From: Cyclobacterium sp. 1_MG-2023 | Lineage (GTDB): Bacteria > Bacteroidota > Bacteroidia > Cytophagales > Cyclobacteriaceae | Direction of reading: 5' to 3' | NCBI RefSeq assembly: GCF_030546805.1 | Contig: NZ_JAUOPC010000018.1 | Location: 20,108 to 84,107 of the forward strand | DNA: 64,000 bases | Shown: positions 1-8,381 of the stretch, piece after piece | How positions within the stretch are numbered: position 1 is the stretch's first letter | How the letters are laid out: every line of letters starts with the position of its first letter | Made by a program: the position numbers and the translations under genes | The notes under the pieces: generated by a model | Database searches by the model: none | Seen by the model: only the letters and a program-made list of their open reading frames with translations | What the model was told of the DNA's origin: nothing

Positions 1-78
1 AAATTCCATAAAGAAATGGCTAAAAATCAATAATCCTATGCAGGCTCCTAGAAATAGGAGAGTCGGCTTGTTGAACAT
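1..78 (-). CDS. Possible 5' end of a reverse-strand gene running off the window
   Basis: On the minus strand an ATG at 78-76 opens a frame with no stop to the window edge, 26 codons. The visible residues begin MFNKPTLLFLGACIGLLIF, a hydrophobic stretch that would suit a signal anchor or signal peptide. There is no Shine-Dalgarno sequence, which is usual in Bacteroidota. An in-frame TAG lies further upstream, so the ATG is the first plausible start. The fragment is too short to assign a family, and it could be a chance open frame. It would be transcribed divergently from the cstA-like gene. Confidence 0.3.
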   Translation of the reverse strand, partial: MFNKPTLLFLGACIGLLIFSHFFMEF

Positions 79-202
79 TTTTAGGAGAGGATTAATTTGG
101 AAAATAGTAATAAAGGGAATAGCAATGTGTCTTTTCTATCTGCCATTGGTACTAAATAATTTTTAAATTAGGGTTTATTTCCGATGAAATCAATTTTCTA
201 AT

Positions 203-210
203 TAACTTTG
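203..210 (+). promoter_or_regulatory. Promoter -7 box candidate for the CstA-type transporter
   Basis: TAACTTTG matches the Bacteroidota -7 consensus TAnnTTTG and lies 24 bases before the ATG at 235. No good TTG -33 element sits at the expected distance, so this rests on the -7 box alone. Confidence 0.4.
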
Positions 211-234
211 ATGCTTGAATAATAAATCCAAATC

Positions 235-1869
235 ATGCAACTGACGTACCTTTTTCTTTTTTCCGCAATTATTTTAATAGTAGCGTATTTCACCTATGGA
301 AAGTTTGTCTTTAAAAAGTTTAAAATCAACAATAATAATCTTGCTCCCTCTCACCGGTTAAAGGATGGTGTGGATTACGTCCCGAGTAAGCCTATTGTGG
401 TTTTGGGACATCATTTTGCCTCAATAGCAGGTGCAGGGCCAATTGTTGGTCCCATCATTGCCGTAGCATTCGGCTGGGTACCCGCAGTAATATGGATTTT
501 GATCGGTGGAATATTTTTTGGTGCCGTCCATGATCTGGGGAGCATGGTGGCTTCCCTTAGGAACGATGGGAAATCTATTGGCGTAATCATTCAAAATAAT
601 ATTGGAAAGAAAGGTAAAAGACTATTTATCTTGTTTAGTTTTTCCACTTTGATTTTAATTATTGCCGTTTTTGCTGACATCATCGCCAAGACATTTATTA
701 ATAACCCCGGAGTTGCTTCGGCTTCTATTCTTTTCATTTTGCTTGCAGTGGTTTTTGGCTTTGTTACCAAATTGACCGAAAATAAAAAATCCGCTTTCCT
801 AATTGCCTCCATTGTAGGGGTGGTGGTAATGTATTACTTTGTCTATCTGGGCATGCAAATTCCATTTGAACTCAATTATCAGACTTGGATTTATATACTG
901 TTAATATATGCCTTCATTGCTTCGGTTACTCCTGTATCCATGCTGTTGCAACCAAGAGATTATCTGAATAGCTTTTTGTTATATGGGTTGATTCTTGCTG
1001 CGATTGTAGGGGTGGTGATTGCCAATCCTACCATTGTGATGGATACTGAAGTACATGTGTCTACAGAGAATCTTGGTTATTTGTTTCCTGTATTGTTTGT
1101 GACCATTGCTTGTGGAGCCATCAGTGGCTTTCATTCCCTTGTAGCCTCAGGAACAACTTCTAAACAATTGGATAAAGAAAGTGATGCCAAAGTTGTTGGG
1201 TATGGAGGGATGTTGATAGAATCATTTTTAGCCATCATTTCAGTTGGGGCTGTGATCGTATTAAACCGCACAGATTACTTGTCTAGGTTGGGGCAAGATG
1301 GTCCTGTACCACTTTTTGCCGATGGTCTTGGAGCTATTATTTCTTCATTGGGCATATCCGAATCATTCGCTGTAGGCTTTGTGGCCTTGACAGTTTCAGC
1401 TTTTGCACTCACCACTTTAGATACCTGTACTAGGCTGGCAAGGTTTACCCTTCAAGAATACTTTGAAGATGTGGAACAACCGATTGGTAAAAAACTATCC
1501 CAAAACAGATACCTCTCTACAGGGGTGGTTGTCATATTGTCTGTGCTATTGTTGGGGAGTGGTGGATTTACCACCTTATGGCCAATTTTCGGTTCGGCCA
1601 ATCAACTTTTGGCAGCCCTCGCATTATTGACGATTTCTGTTTGGCTGATCAAAAAGGATATTAACCCCACCTTTGTAACCATTCCCATGTTCTTTATGTT
1701 TACCGTCACATTGACTTCCTTGGGATTATTTGCTTGGCAAAACTTTCAAAAAGATGCTTATGTGCTTTCAATCATCGCGGCAATTTTATTCGTTCTTTCC
1801 TTTGCCTTGATCTTCCTTGCTAGAAAAAGTTTAATTAAAGAAGTTCATTCTAAAGAATTGGTCAATTAA
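235..1869 (+). CDS. cstA: Carbon starvation protein CstA family transporter
   Basis: Polytopic inner-membrane protein of 544 residues with about fifteen hydrophobic segments along its whole length. Family features include the N-terminal PSKPIVVLGHHFASIAGAGP stretch (about residues 51-70), the GPIIAVAFGW segment, and the later region with GAISGFHSLVASGTTSKQ and TLDTCTRLARF. CstA/YjiY proteins are known as pyruvate or peptide transporters induced on carbon limitation. The substrate cannot be read from the sequence. It is shorter than E. coli CstA (about 700 residues) but resembles the shorter family form. It is a single-gene unit: a TAnnTTTG box lies just upstream and a strong hairpin follows the stop. 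Confidence 0.9.
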   Translation: MQLTYLFLFSAIILIVAYFTYGKFVFKKFKINNNNLAPSHRLKDGVDYVPSKPIVVLGHHFASIAGAGPIVGPIIAVAFGWVPAVIWILIGGIFFGAVHDLGSMVASLRNDGKSIGVIIQNNIGKKGKRLFILFSFSTLILIIAVFADIIAKTFINNPGVASASILFILLAVVFGFVTKLTENKKSAFLIASIVGVVVMYYFVYLGMQIPFELNYQTWIYILLIYAFIASVTPVSMLLQPRDYLNSFLLYGLILAAIVGVVIANPTIVMDTEVHVSTENLGYLFPVLFVTIACGAISGFHSLVASGTTSKQLDKESDAKVVGYGGMLIESFLAIISVGAVIVLNRTDYLSRLGQDGPVPLFADGLGAIISSLGISESFAVGFVALTVSAFALTTLDTCTRLARFTLQEYFEDVEQPIGKKLSQNRYLSTGVVVILSVLLLGSGGFTTLWPIFGSANQLLAALALLTISVWLIKKDINPTFVTIPMFFMFTVTLTSLGLFAWQNFQKDAYVLSIIAAILFVLSFALIFLARKSLIKEVHSKELVN

Positions 1870-1870
1870 A

Positions 1871-1914
1871 AGCAGCTTCGGTATCTAAGTAAATTGCTTA
1901 GCTCCGAAGCTGCT
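1871..1914. terminator. Bidirectional terminator between convergent genes
   Basis: An 11-bp perfect stem (AGCAGCTTCGG at 1871-1881 with CCGAAGCTGCT at 1904-1914) encloses an inner CTAAG/CTTAG stem. The sequence after it on the plus strand is ATTATTAATAA, and on the minus strand the arm is followed by T-rich sequence. It separates the CstA-type gene (+) from the beta-barrel gene (-), so it can serve both. Confidence 0.8.
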
Positions 1915-1955
1915 ATTATTAATAAATTTCTCTTAAATGCTTGGCCCTTCAAAGT

Positions 1956-2540
1956 CTAAAATAGATTGATTCCGAGAGAAAGCATGATTTGGTTTTGCCT
2001 CTGGTCAGTAGGGATATCTCCAAAATTATTTACAGAATTGGTTAGGGCGCCTTCATATTTCAAATCCAATAATAGGTTCCCAATATCCAAACCTATGCCT
2101 GCTTGGTACCCAAATGTAAAGTCTTCTGTAGGAGGAATAATATTTTGGACAGAAGATCCATCACTGGCTTTTACTTTTCCGTCAAGCATATAACTAGCTA
2201 CAGGACCTGCCTGAATTCGGAAGGTATTGCCTAGTTTTAATCCAATCATTAATGGTACATCCAGCCTGTCAAAGTCGGAATCGTATTTAAAGGTATTGTC
2301 TTGAAAGGAGCCTCCGGTATTGGTATAAAGAACTTCCGGTTGCAAATAGATGACAGGTAGGTTTATTCTAGCGAAAATTCCCACATGGTAGCCCATCTGA
2401 GAATCTTCTCCTTTAAACCCATCCGAAACTTGAACATCACCTTGTGAAAGGCCAATCTTAGGACCTACCGACAAAATCTGAGCATTTAGCTGTGTAATAC
2501 CTAATCCTGTAAAGAATAGAATAATTAATACTTTTTTCAT
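1956..2540 (-). CDS. Porin-family outer-membrane beta-barrel protein
   Basis: A 194-residue protein with a clear signal peptide (MKKVLIILFFTGLGITQLNAQ, cleavage near residue 20). Alternating beta-strand segments follow, typical of small 8-stranded outer-membrane barrels (outer membrane protein beta-barrel / PorT-like domain): VGPKIGLSQG, YHVGIFARINLPVIYLQPEVLY, PLMIGLKLGNTFRIQAGPVASYML and FGYQAGIGLDIGNLLLDLKYEG. It ends in a strand with terminal Phe (MLSLGINLF), a recognised outer-membrane insertion signature. Specific function is unknown. It is a single gene, convergent with the cstA-like gene across a shared terminator. Confidence 0.85.
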   Translation of the reverse strand: MKKVLIILFFTGLGITQLNAQILSVGPKIGLSQGDVQVSDGFKGEDSQMGYHVGIFARINLPVIYLQPEVLYTNTGGSFQDNTFKYDSDFDRLDVPLMIGLKLGNTFRIQAGPVASYMLDGKVKASDGSSVQNIIPPTEDFTFGYQAGIGLDIGNLLLDLKYEGALTNSVNNFGDIPTDQRQNQIMLSLGINLF

Positions 2541-2974
2541 TAGTTTGGCTTTAAATTAAATAATAGTGCTTTCTTTCAACCCGAACCTTGTAGTGGATTT
2601 GTCCAAATATTGAGTTTTCTTTAGTTTCTTTTAGGCTGTTAACCGAAAAAAATGTTGCCCGAATTGGCGAATAAAATCCCGAATAGGTAAACCTGATTAA
2701 ATGTTTAATATCCTATAAAGGTATAAAATAAGGCAATTTTAAACTCAAATAATCTGTTTATCGCATCATTTGTGGTTCAATAATTTAATAACCAATTCTG
2801 TGCCGAAATAGTATAGGTTGGGTAAATTAATTTTAACATAATTTAAGAATTGCACTTAACAAAAATAAATCCTTATTTAAAGATAATAACAACTGCATTT
2901 TTCACGTTATTTTATTCGGTCTATTTTTTCAAATAGCTGATTAGTAGTAATTTGTGCGGTTTTTGAATTCGTCT
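2541..2974. other. Divergent intergenic region, AT-rich
   Basis: A stretch of 434 bases between two divergently transcribed envelope genes. It is very AT-rich and should carry both promoters. No exact TAnnTTTG box at a convincing distance, no strong hairpin and no open frame of interest was found. Confidence 0.5.
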
Positions 2975-3751
2975 ATGAGAAATTTTACTTTTAAAACGCT
3001 TTGTTTTCTTTGCTTGACTTTCAGTTTTTATTCATGTATAGAGGATACGGATGGTGTCAATGAAGAACTGTACATGGGGGTATCTGCCGCAAGGTGGGAT
3101 GTAGGGAAGTCTGCCAACTTTTTATTGGCAGCAGATCAGTTTCCGGCTTTGGAACTGGAATTGGTTTATATGGAAGGGTATGAGCCTTCGGATAAAATGC
3201 TTGAATCGCTTGTTGAATTTTTAGAGAAATATACATTCAAGCCTGAAGGTATTCACTTGTTGTTAAAAGAAATTCCTGCTATGAATAAGGAGACTTATAC
3301 TACAGAGGAAATTGCGACAATCGAAAATGATTACCGTGAAAGTTACAACGAGGGGAATACGATATCAGTATTTCTTTTGGTGGTGGATGGTGATTTTGAG
3401 AAAAATGAGGAGGATTCATTTACCATAGGTGCTGCCTATAGAAATACAAGTCTGGTGCTATTTGGAAGTCAAATTGAAAAAAATTCAGGGGGGATAAGAA
3501 GGCCCAGTAAAAGCAATCTGGAAACTACCGTTGTTTTACATGAGATGGGACATTTATTGGGCTTGGTAAATGTTGGCAGTGAAATGGTGGAACCACATGA
3601 GGATGAATCGTACGATCATCACTGCGACAATGAAGACTGTCTCATGTATTGGGCTATTGAGACGAATAGCTTTTTTAATTATATGCAAGATGCCGTCCCT
3701 TCACTTGACAGCAATTGTGAGCTAGACCTCAGGGCAAATGGTGGTAAATAA
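2975..3751 (+). CDS. Zinc metalloprotease-like lipoprotein
   Basis: A lipoprotein of about 258 residues. I place the start at the ATG of 2975 because it gives a clean lipoprotein signal ending FSFYSC; a GTG seven codons upstream would only lengthen the N-terminus. Near residues 189-193 is HEMGHLLGL, a zincin motif of the HExxHxxG type, followed by a His/Asp-rich segment (EPHEDESYDHHC) and a CLMYW turn that resembles a metzincin Met-turn. In classical metzincins a third His follows the Gly by three residues; here that position is Asn, so the third ligand probably comes from the downstream His-rich segment. Similar Bacteroidota proteins are annotated membrane metalloprotease. Substrate unknown. 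Confidence 0.7.
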   Translation: MRNFTFKTLCFLCLTFSFYSCIEDTDGVNEELYMGVSAARWDVGKSANFLLAADQFPALELELVYMEGYEPSDKMLESLVEFLEKYTFKPEGIHLLLKEIPAMNKETYTTEEIATIENDYRESYNEGNTISVFLLVVDGDFEKNEEDSFTIGAAYRNTSLVLFGSQIEKNSGGIRRPSKSNLETTVVLHEMGHLLGLVNVGSEMVEPHEDESYDHHCDNEDCLMYWAIETNSFFNYMQDAVPSLDSNCELDLRANGGK

Positions 3752-3867
3752 ACGCTTTGTAAAGGCTTAGTGAATAGCTGCTTGTAAAATAATGTTTGCC
3801 TTGGTTTTTGAAGATGCAGCTTAATTAGAACCGCATCAAGAGGATAGGACAGCGTATTAGGGTGGGT

Positions 3868-4122
3868 TTAATCTTTTACTTCCTCGTAATCAATATAGTC
3901 TCCTCCGGAAATGGTGCTGGACGAACCGTTTTTACCATTCTTGGGTATAAAATCTACATTCACATTGCCATCTTTGGGTTTGTTTCTTTTTCTTGTCTCT
4001 TCTCTTTGAGCCTCCTTTACTTGATCTGCAAATTTTTTCAGTTTACTGTTCAGGAAAAATTTAAATAAGCTTGAGAAAACCCATCCTAAGGCGATAAAGA
4101 AAATTATTATTTTTAAAATCAT
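3868..4122 (-). CDS. Small single-pass membrane protein, DUF4834-like
   Basis: I choose the ATG at 4122, giving 84 residues that start directly with the membrane segment (MILKIIIFFIALGWVFSSLF). An in-frame ATG 15 codons upstream gives an unlikely N-terminus. The membrane helix is followed by a charged, basic, possibly helical linker (KLKKFADQVKEAQREETRKR) and an acidic C-terminus (GGDYIDYEEVKD). This layout matches the Bacteroidota family DUF4834, whose function is unknown. Family assignment is from memory of the pattern and is moderate. Confidence 0.65.
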   Translation of the reverse strand: MILKIIIFFIALGWVFSSLFKFFLNSKLKKFADQVKEAQREETRKRNKPKDGNVNVDFIPKNGKNGSSSTISGGDYIDYEEVKD

Positions 4123-4271
4123 GATTAACAATTTTGAAAGCTCACTAATTCTGTTCAAACACAACAAAGTGCTTAATCCATTAACGGAAAATCACCACTT
4201 AGCATTCAATATTAATGGAAAAAAAATACAAAAACCAATCTAAACTGTTGTAAAGGAGATGGAATAAAGTT

Positions 4272-4296
4272 ACCCGGCTTGAAATCCAAGCCGGGT
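4272..4296 (-). terminator. Rho-independent terminator of carB
   Basis: A perfect 10-bp GC-rich stem (ACCCGGCTTG at 4272-4281, CAAGCCGGGT at 4287-4296) with a 5-base loop. On the minus strand it is followed by AACTTTATT. It lies 20 bases beyond the carB stop codon. Confidence 0.75.
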
Positions 4297-4316
4297 ATGT
4301 TATTGATTTAGGTCTT

Positions 4317-7136
4317 TTATCTACTCAAATAAAGGTTTCTTTCTGCAAATATTTTCAGAAAATAATCGTCCATCAAGTCATCTATAAAATAGATGGCTTC
4401 ACCTGTAGATTTCATTTCAGGCCCCAATTCCTTATTTACATTCGGGAATTTGTGGAAAGAGAAAACAGGTTCTTTAATTGCATAACCTTTTTTCACAGGA
4501 GCGAAATTAAAGTCAGTCACTTTCTTCTCACCTAACATCACTTTGGTCGCATAATTTACGTAAGGTTCCTGGTAGGCTTTACATATAAAAGGTACCGTAC
4601 GGGATGCTCTAGGGTTGGCTTCAATCACATACACCTTGTCATCTTTGATGGCAAACTGAATGTTTATCAATCCCTTGGTTTCTAAGGCCACTGCTATCTT
4701 CTCAGTGATTGTTTCGATTTGTCGAATCACCAGATCTCCAAGATTATAGGGAGGCAATACCGCATATGAATCTCCTGAGTGAATGCCCGCAGGTTCTATA
4801 TGTTGCATGATGCCAATGATATAAACATTTTCTCCATCACAAATGGCATCTGCTTCTGCTTCAATGGCACCTTCGAGGAAGTGGTCAAGCAAAATTTCAT
4901 TGTTTGGAATGTCGCGGAGAACGGTTACTACATGCTCTTCGAGTTCCTTTTCATTGATAACAATTTTCATTCCCTGTCCACCCAAGACATAAGATGGTCT
5001 TACCAATAATGGAAAGCCGATGGTTTTGCAAAGTTCGAGAGCTTCGTCTGTACTATGTACAGTTCCAAATTCAGGATAAGGAACATTATTTTCTTTCAAG
5101 AGCTGGGAGAACCTGCCTCTGTCTTCTGCCAGGTCTAGTGCTCTGTAACTAGTGCCGAGAATTGGGATATTGTATTTGTCCATTTTCTCTGCCAGTTTAA
5201 GTGCTGTTTGTCCTCCCAGCTGAACGATCACTCCCGCAGGTTTTTCATGCAGGATGATTTCATAGATATGTTCCCAGAATACAGGTTCAAAATACAATTT
5301 ATCCGCAATGTCAAAATCTGTAGAAACTGTTTCAGGGTTACAATTGATCATGATGGTTTCATAGCCACATTCCTTGGCTGCTAAGACCCCATGAACACAA
5401 GAGTAATCAAACTCAATTCCCTGACCAACCCTGTTGGGGCCGGATCCAAGAACCACTATTTTTTTTCTGTCAGAAACAATGGATTCGTTTTCATCTCCAA
5501 AGGAGGAGTAAAAATAAGGTGTTTGCGCTTCAAATTCTGCTGCACAGGTGTCTACGAGTTTAAACACTCGTTTGATTCCCATTTCATCTCTTCTCTTATT
5601 GAAAACTTCACTTTCCAAGCATCCCAATAGGTGGGCAATTTGCCGGTCGGCATAGCCTTTATGTTTGGCAGTTTGCATGAGTTCTTTACTGATGCTCTCC
5701 AGTGTTTCTTTGGCAAGTGTGTTGTCTAGGTGTACCAATTCCTCGATCTGCTTCAAAAACCATTTGTCAATTTTTGTCAGATCTTGAATGGTTCTGAATG
5801 AAATGCCTAATTTGAATGCATCATAAATATGGAAAAGTCTGTTCCAACTTGGGTTGGCCAAGCTGTACAGAATTTCTTCTTGATTTCTAAGCTCTTTGCC
5901 ATCAGCGCCAAGGCCATTTCGCTTGATTTCAAGGGATTGACAAGCTTTTTGTAGGGCTTCCTGAAAGTTTCTGCCTATGCCCATTACTTCCCCAACAGCT
6001 TTCATGGAAAGGCCTAGTTTTCTATCAGAGCCTTTGAATTTGTCAAAATTCCATCTAGGTATTTTGACAATAACATAATCAATGGCAGGCTCAAAGAAGG
6101 CCGACGTGCTGCCGGTAATGGAATTCTTTAATTCGTCAAGGTTGTACCCTACAGCTAGCTTTGCTGCAACTTTGGCAATCGGATAACCTGTAGCCTTTGA
6201 GGCCAAAGCAGAAGATCTTGATACCCTTGGATTGATTTCTATACCTATGATGGTTTGGTTGTCAGGGCTTACAGAGAACTGTACGTTACATCCCCCGGCA
6301 AAATTACCGATGCCATTCATCATGCGGATGGCCATGTTTCTCATTTTTTGAAAAACAGGATCAGGCAAAGTCATGGCAGGAGCTACGGTGATGGAGTCAC
6401 CAGTGTGAACCCCCATTGGGTCAAAGTTCTCTATGGAACAAATGACCACCATATTGCCAAGATTATCTCTGAGAACTTCTAATTCGTACTCTTTCCATCC
6501 AAGAATACTTTGTTCGATCAATACTTCATGGGTAGGTGAGGCTTGAAGTCCTGCACTTAATGCTTTTTCGAAATTATCCGGGCCATCAACAAATCCGCCT
6601 CCTGTACCACCTAGGGTATAAGAAGGCCTGATAACCAATGGGAAGCCTATTTCTTGGGCAATTTCCTTTCCTTGCAAAAAGGAAGTAGCTGTACGACCAA
6701 TACATACGTCCACACCCAATTCCTCCATCAAGGCTTTAAATTTCTCCCTGTTTTCTGCGGTTTCAATGGCGTCAATATCCACACCAATCATTTTAGTGCC
6801 GAATTTTTCCCATATACCAGCCTTATCGCAATCAATTGCCAAGTTAAGAGCGGTTTGTCCGCCCATGGTGGGGAGTACACAGTCAATGTCCGGATGCTCT
6901 GTTAAAATCTTTACAATTGATTTTTTCTCAAGTGGCAAAAGGTATACATTGTCTGCAGTCACCGGATCGGTCATAATGGTTGCAGGATTGGAATTGATAA
7001 GGGTAACTTTAATTCCTTCCTCCCTCAATGATCGGGAAGCTTGAGATCCTGCATAATCAAATTCACAAGCCTGCCCGATTACAATAGGGCCGCTTCCGAT
7101 TATAAGTACATGTTTGATGCTACTGTCTTTTGGCAT
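4317..7136 (-). CDS. carB: Carbamoyl-phosphate synthase large subunit, lacking the C-terminal regulatory domain
   Basis: Makes carbamoyl phosphate from bicarbonate, two ATP and ammonia supplied by CarA, feeding pyrimidine and arginine synthesis. The 939 residues hold both ATP-grasp halves: an N-terminal carboxyphosphate half (GSGPIVIGQACEFDYAG near residue 14; RPSYTLGGTGGG near 172), a middle oligomerisation region, and the carbamoyl-phosphate half (GSGPNRVGQGIEFDYSC near 565; RPSYVLGGQGM near 722). It ends right after GPEMKSTGEAIYFIDDLMDD, where the E. coli enzyme (about 1073 residues) continues into the MGS-like allosteric domain for UMP and ornithine. The short form is, to my knowledge, common in Bacteroidota. 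carA is not adjacent. Confidence 0.95.
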   Translation of the reverse strand: MPKDSSIKHVLIIGSGPIVIGQACEFDYAGSQASRSLREEGIKVTLINSNPATIMTDPVTADNVYLLPLEKKSIVKILTEHPDIDCVLPTMGGQTALNLAIDCDKAGIWEKFGTKMIGVDIDAIETAENREKFKALMEELGVDVCIGRTATSFLQGKEIAQEIGFPLVIRPSYTLGGTGGGFVDGPDNFEKALSAGLQASPTHEVLIEQSILGWKEYELEVLRDNLGNMVVICSIENFDPMGVHTGDSITVAPAMTLPDPVFQKMRNMAIRMMNGIGNFAGGCNVQFSVSPDNQTIIGIEINPRVSRSSALASKATGYPIAKVAAKLAVGYNLDELKNSITGSTSAFFEPAIDYVIVKIPRWNFDKFKGSDRKLGLSMKAVGEVMGIGRNFQEALQKACQSLEIKRNGLGADGKELRNQEEILYSLANPSWNRLFHIYDAFKLGISFRTIQDLTKIDKWFLKQIEELVHLDNTLAKETLESISKELMQTAKHKGYADRQIAHLLGCLESEVFNKRRDEMGIKRVFKLVDTCAAEFEAQTPYFYSSFGDENESIVSDRKKIVVLGSGPNRVGQGIEFDYSCVHGVLAAKECGYETIMINCNPETVSTDFDIADKLYFEPVFWEHIYEIILHEKPAGVIVQLGGQTALKLAEKMDKYNIPILGTSYRALDLAEDRGRFSQLLKENNVPYPEFGTVHSTDEALELCKTIGFPLLVRPSYVLGGQGMKIVINEKELEEHVVTVLRDIPNNEILLDHFLEGAIEAEADAICDGENVYIIGIMQHIEPAGIHSGDSYAVLPPYNLGDLVIRQIETITEKIAVALETKGLINIQFAIKDDKVYVIEANPRASRTVPFICKAYQEPYVNYATKVMLGEKKVTDFNFAPVKKGYAIKEPVFSFHKFPNVNKELGPEMKSTGEAIYFIDDLMDDYFLKIFAERNLYLSR

Positions 7137-7179
7137 GCTTGATGATTTTTGAAATAGTTTACTATTGGCTAAATTGGGG

Positions 7180-7187
7180 CAAAATTA
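7180..7187 (-). promoter_or_regulatory. Promoter -7 box candidate for carB
   Basis: On the minus strand TAATTTTG fits TAnnTTTG, about 45 bases before the carB ATG. A second fit, TAAATTTG at 7197-7190, lies just upstream. Neither has a clear TTG -33 element. Confidence 0.3.
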
Positions 7188-7292
7188 ATCAAATTTATTG
7201 AACATCCACATGAATTCTTGATTTTACGCAGTTCAATTCACAACTAATATTTTTTGCTTGTACCCAATAGAAGCAATTGTCTTTATGTGGCA

Positions 7293-7434
7293 TTTCAATA
7301 CTTCCGCCAAATCAACCGTTTATTTTTAATGGTTAATTGTTAATTATCAATTGTTAATTAACAATTAACCATTAACAATTAACCATTAACAATTATTGAA
7401 TTAACCATTACCCCATTAACAATTAACCATTATT
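7293..7434 (+). repeat. AT-rich repeat element, left copy
   Basis: Begins with a 46-base unit (7293-7338) that matches 9009-9054 with only four mismatches and no gaps. It continues as a degenerate array of ATTAACCATTAACAATTA-like units, including its inverted form TTAATTGTTAATTATC, so the array can fold on itself. The inner part (ACAATTATTGAATTAACC, then a CCCC-interrupted unit) also has a counterpart in the right copy. The two copies bracket a lipoprotein gene and a toxin-antitoxin pair. Confidence 0.85.
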
Positions 7435-7607
7435 CAACTAAGTCAAGCAGCTTTCCCACAGTTTCTTGTAGCGTTTATATGTTTGCTTACGTCTTAAAAG
7501 AAAGCCACGAAAGGATTAGGAAAACGAAAATGTAAACTATAAATTTAAATGTGCTTTTAATCCTTTCTTTTTACCCGGATGGGGTTTACATTCAAAATTC
7601 AATTAAG

Positions 7608-8108
7608 ATGAAGAAATTAGCGGTTTTTAAAGGCAAATGGATTTTTTGGGTAGGTATGGTTTTTCTATTACCAATACTTGGTGGGTGCCAGGATGAGGAA
7701 TTACCGGAGGGCGAGATCCGCTTAAGCCAAATTCCTGACAACCCTGACTATGCGTCTCTTCCTCTTATTGGTACCCAGTGGAAACTGATCGGATTTGTGG
7801 ATGGGAGACGGGAGAGGTTAAGATTAGCAGAACCCACCAATGAAAATAGTTATACAATCATATTTCTTAAAAATGGTGAATTTTCAGGAACCACCTATGC
7901 GAACGGGATGGTTGGGAAATATGAAGCTTCTGAAATCGACAGCAGTTTGAAAATTCTAGAACTTGGATTGAAATCGTTTGCAGGAGAAATATATGACAGC
8001 CCGATATACACCGAATCATTAAAGAATTCCAGTGATTTTAGTCTATCTCCCAAGGGGTTGGTCCTCTACTACGATTCACAAAAGTTCATGCTTTTCCAAC
8101 CCCAATAA
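7608..8108 (+). CDS. Lipoprotein, META/lipocalin-like, unknown function
   Basis: I take the ATG at 7608 (166 residues): the N-terminus MKKLAVFKGKWIFWVGM leads into a lipoprotein signal ending LPILGGC. The mature part is rich in beta strands, and the stretch TQWKLIGFVDGRRERL followed by YTIIFLKNGEFSGTTYANG resembles META/HslJ or lipocalin-like domains, where a W-K-L-hydrophobic strand opens the fold. That resemblance is weak. The gene lies inside the segment bracketed by the two AT-rich repeats and is followed by the toxin-antitoxin pair after 69 bases. Confidence 0.65.
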   Translation: MKKLAVFKGKWIFWVGMVFLLPILGGCQDEELPEGEIRLSQIPDNPDYASLPLIGTQWKLIGFVDGRRERLRLAEPTNENSYTIIFLKNGEFSGTTYANGMVGKYEASEIDSSLKILELGLKSFAGEIYDSPIYTESLKNSSDFSLSPKGLVLYYDSQKFMLFQPQ

Positions 8109-8177
8109 GTGGTAGTTTTAATTACCATAACAATCTAAAAATAAAACTTTATTTAAAGATTTTGAGTATATTTAAAT

Positions 8178-8381
8178 ATGCAGATCGAAAGAACAAATGA
8201 AGAGATTTTGATTCGGGTTCCCTCAGAAACTGACCTGGTGGGCTTACAACGCATTTTGGACTATATTAGGTTCAGGGAAATCGCGTCAAAAAGTAAAGCT
8301 AGTCAAATACAAATTGATAAGCTGGATATGGTTTCAAAATCATCTTGGTGGGATCAAAATAAGGAAAAATTCCTCAAGTGA
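8178..8381 (+). CDS. Antitoxin-like protein of a PIN toxin-antitoxin pair
   Basis: A 67-residue acidic/basic mixed protein that reads through into the start of the PIN gene: its TGA stop at 8379-8381 overlaps the toxin's GTG (GTGA, 4 bases). This is typical translational coupling in toxin-antitoxin operons. The N-terminal half (IERTNEEILIRVPSETDLVG) looks like a short strand plus helix; the C-terminal part (SSWWDQNKEKFLK) resembles the toxin-binding tails of small antitoxins encoded before PIN genes. No DNA-binding fold is certain. Assignment rests mostly on size, order and overlap. Confidence 0.7.
   Translation: MQIERTNEEILIRVPSETDLVGLQRILDYIRFREIASKSKASQIQIDKLDMVSKSSWWDQNKEKFLK

Larger units (their letters stand above)
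7137..7607. other. Intergenic region between carB and a divergent lipoprotein gene
   Basis: A stretch of 471 bases. The part next to carB (7137-7290) holds its putative promoter. The middle (7293-7434) is an AT-rich repeat element listed separately. The remainder (7435-7607) is unremarkable leader for the lipoprotein gene. Confidence 0.6.

Noticed and set aside
5391..5630. Open frames on the strand opposite carB (and similar ones opposite other long genes)
   Set aside because: They are shadows of conserved genes: no start context, no protein-like domain, and the opposite strand encodes a clearly recognised enzyme.
7326..7434. Short regular AT-rich repeats that could look like a CRISPR array
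   Set aside because: Units are contiguous or separated by only a few bases, with no spacers of constant length, and no cas genes are in the window.
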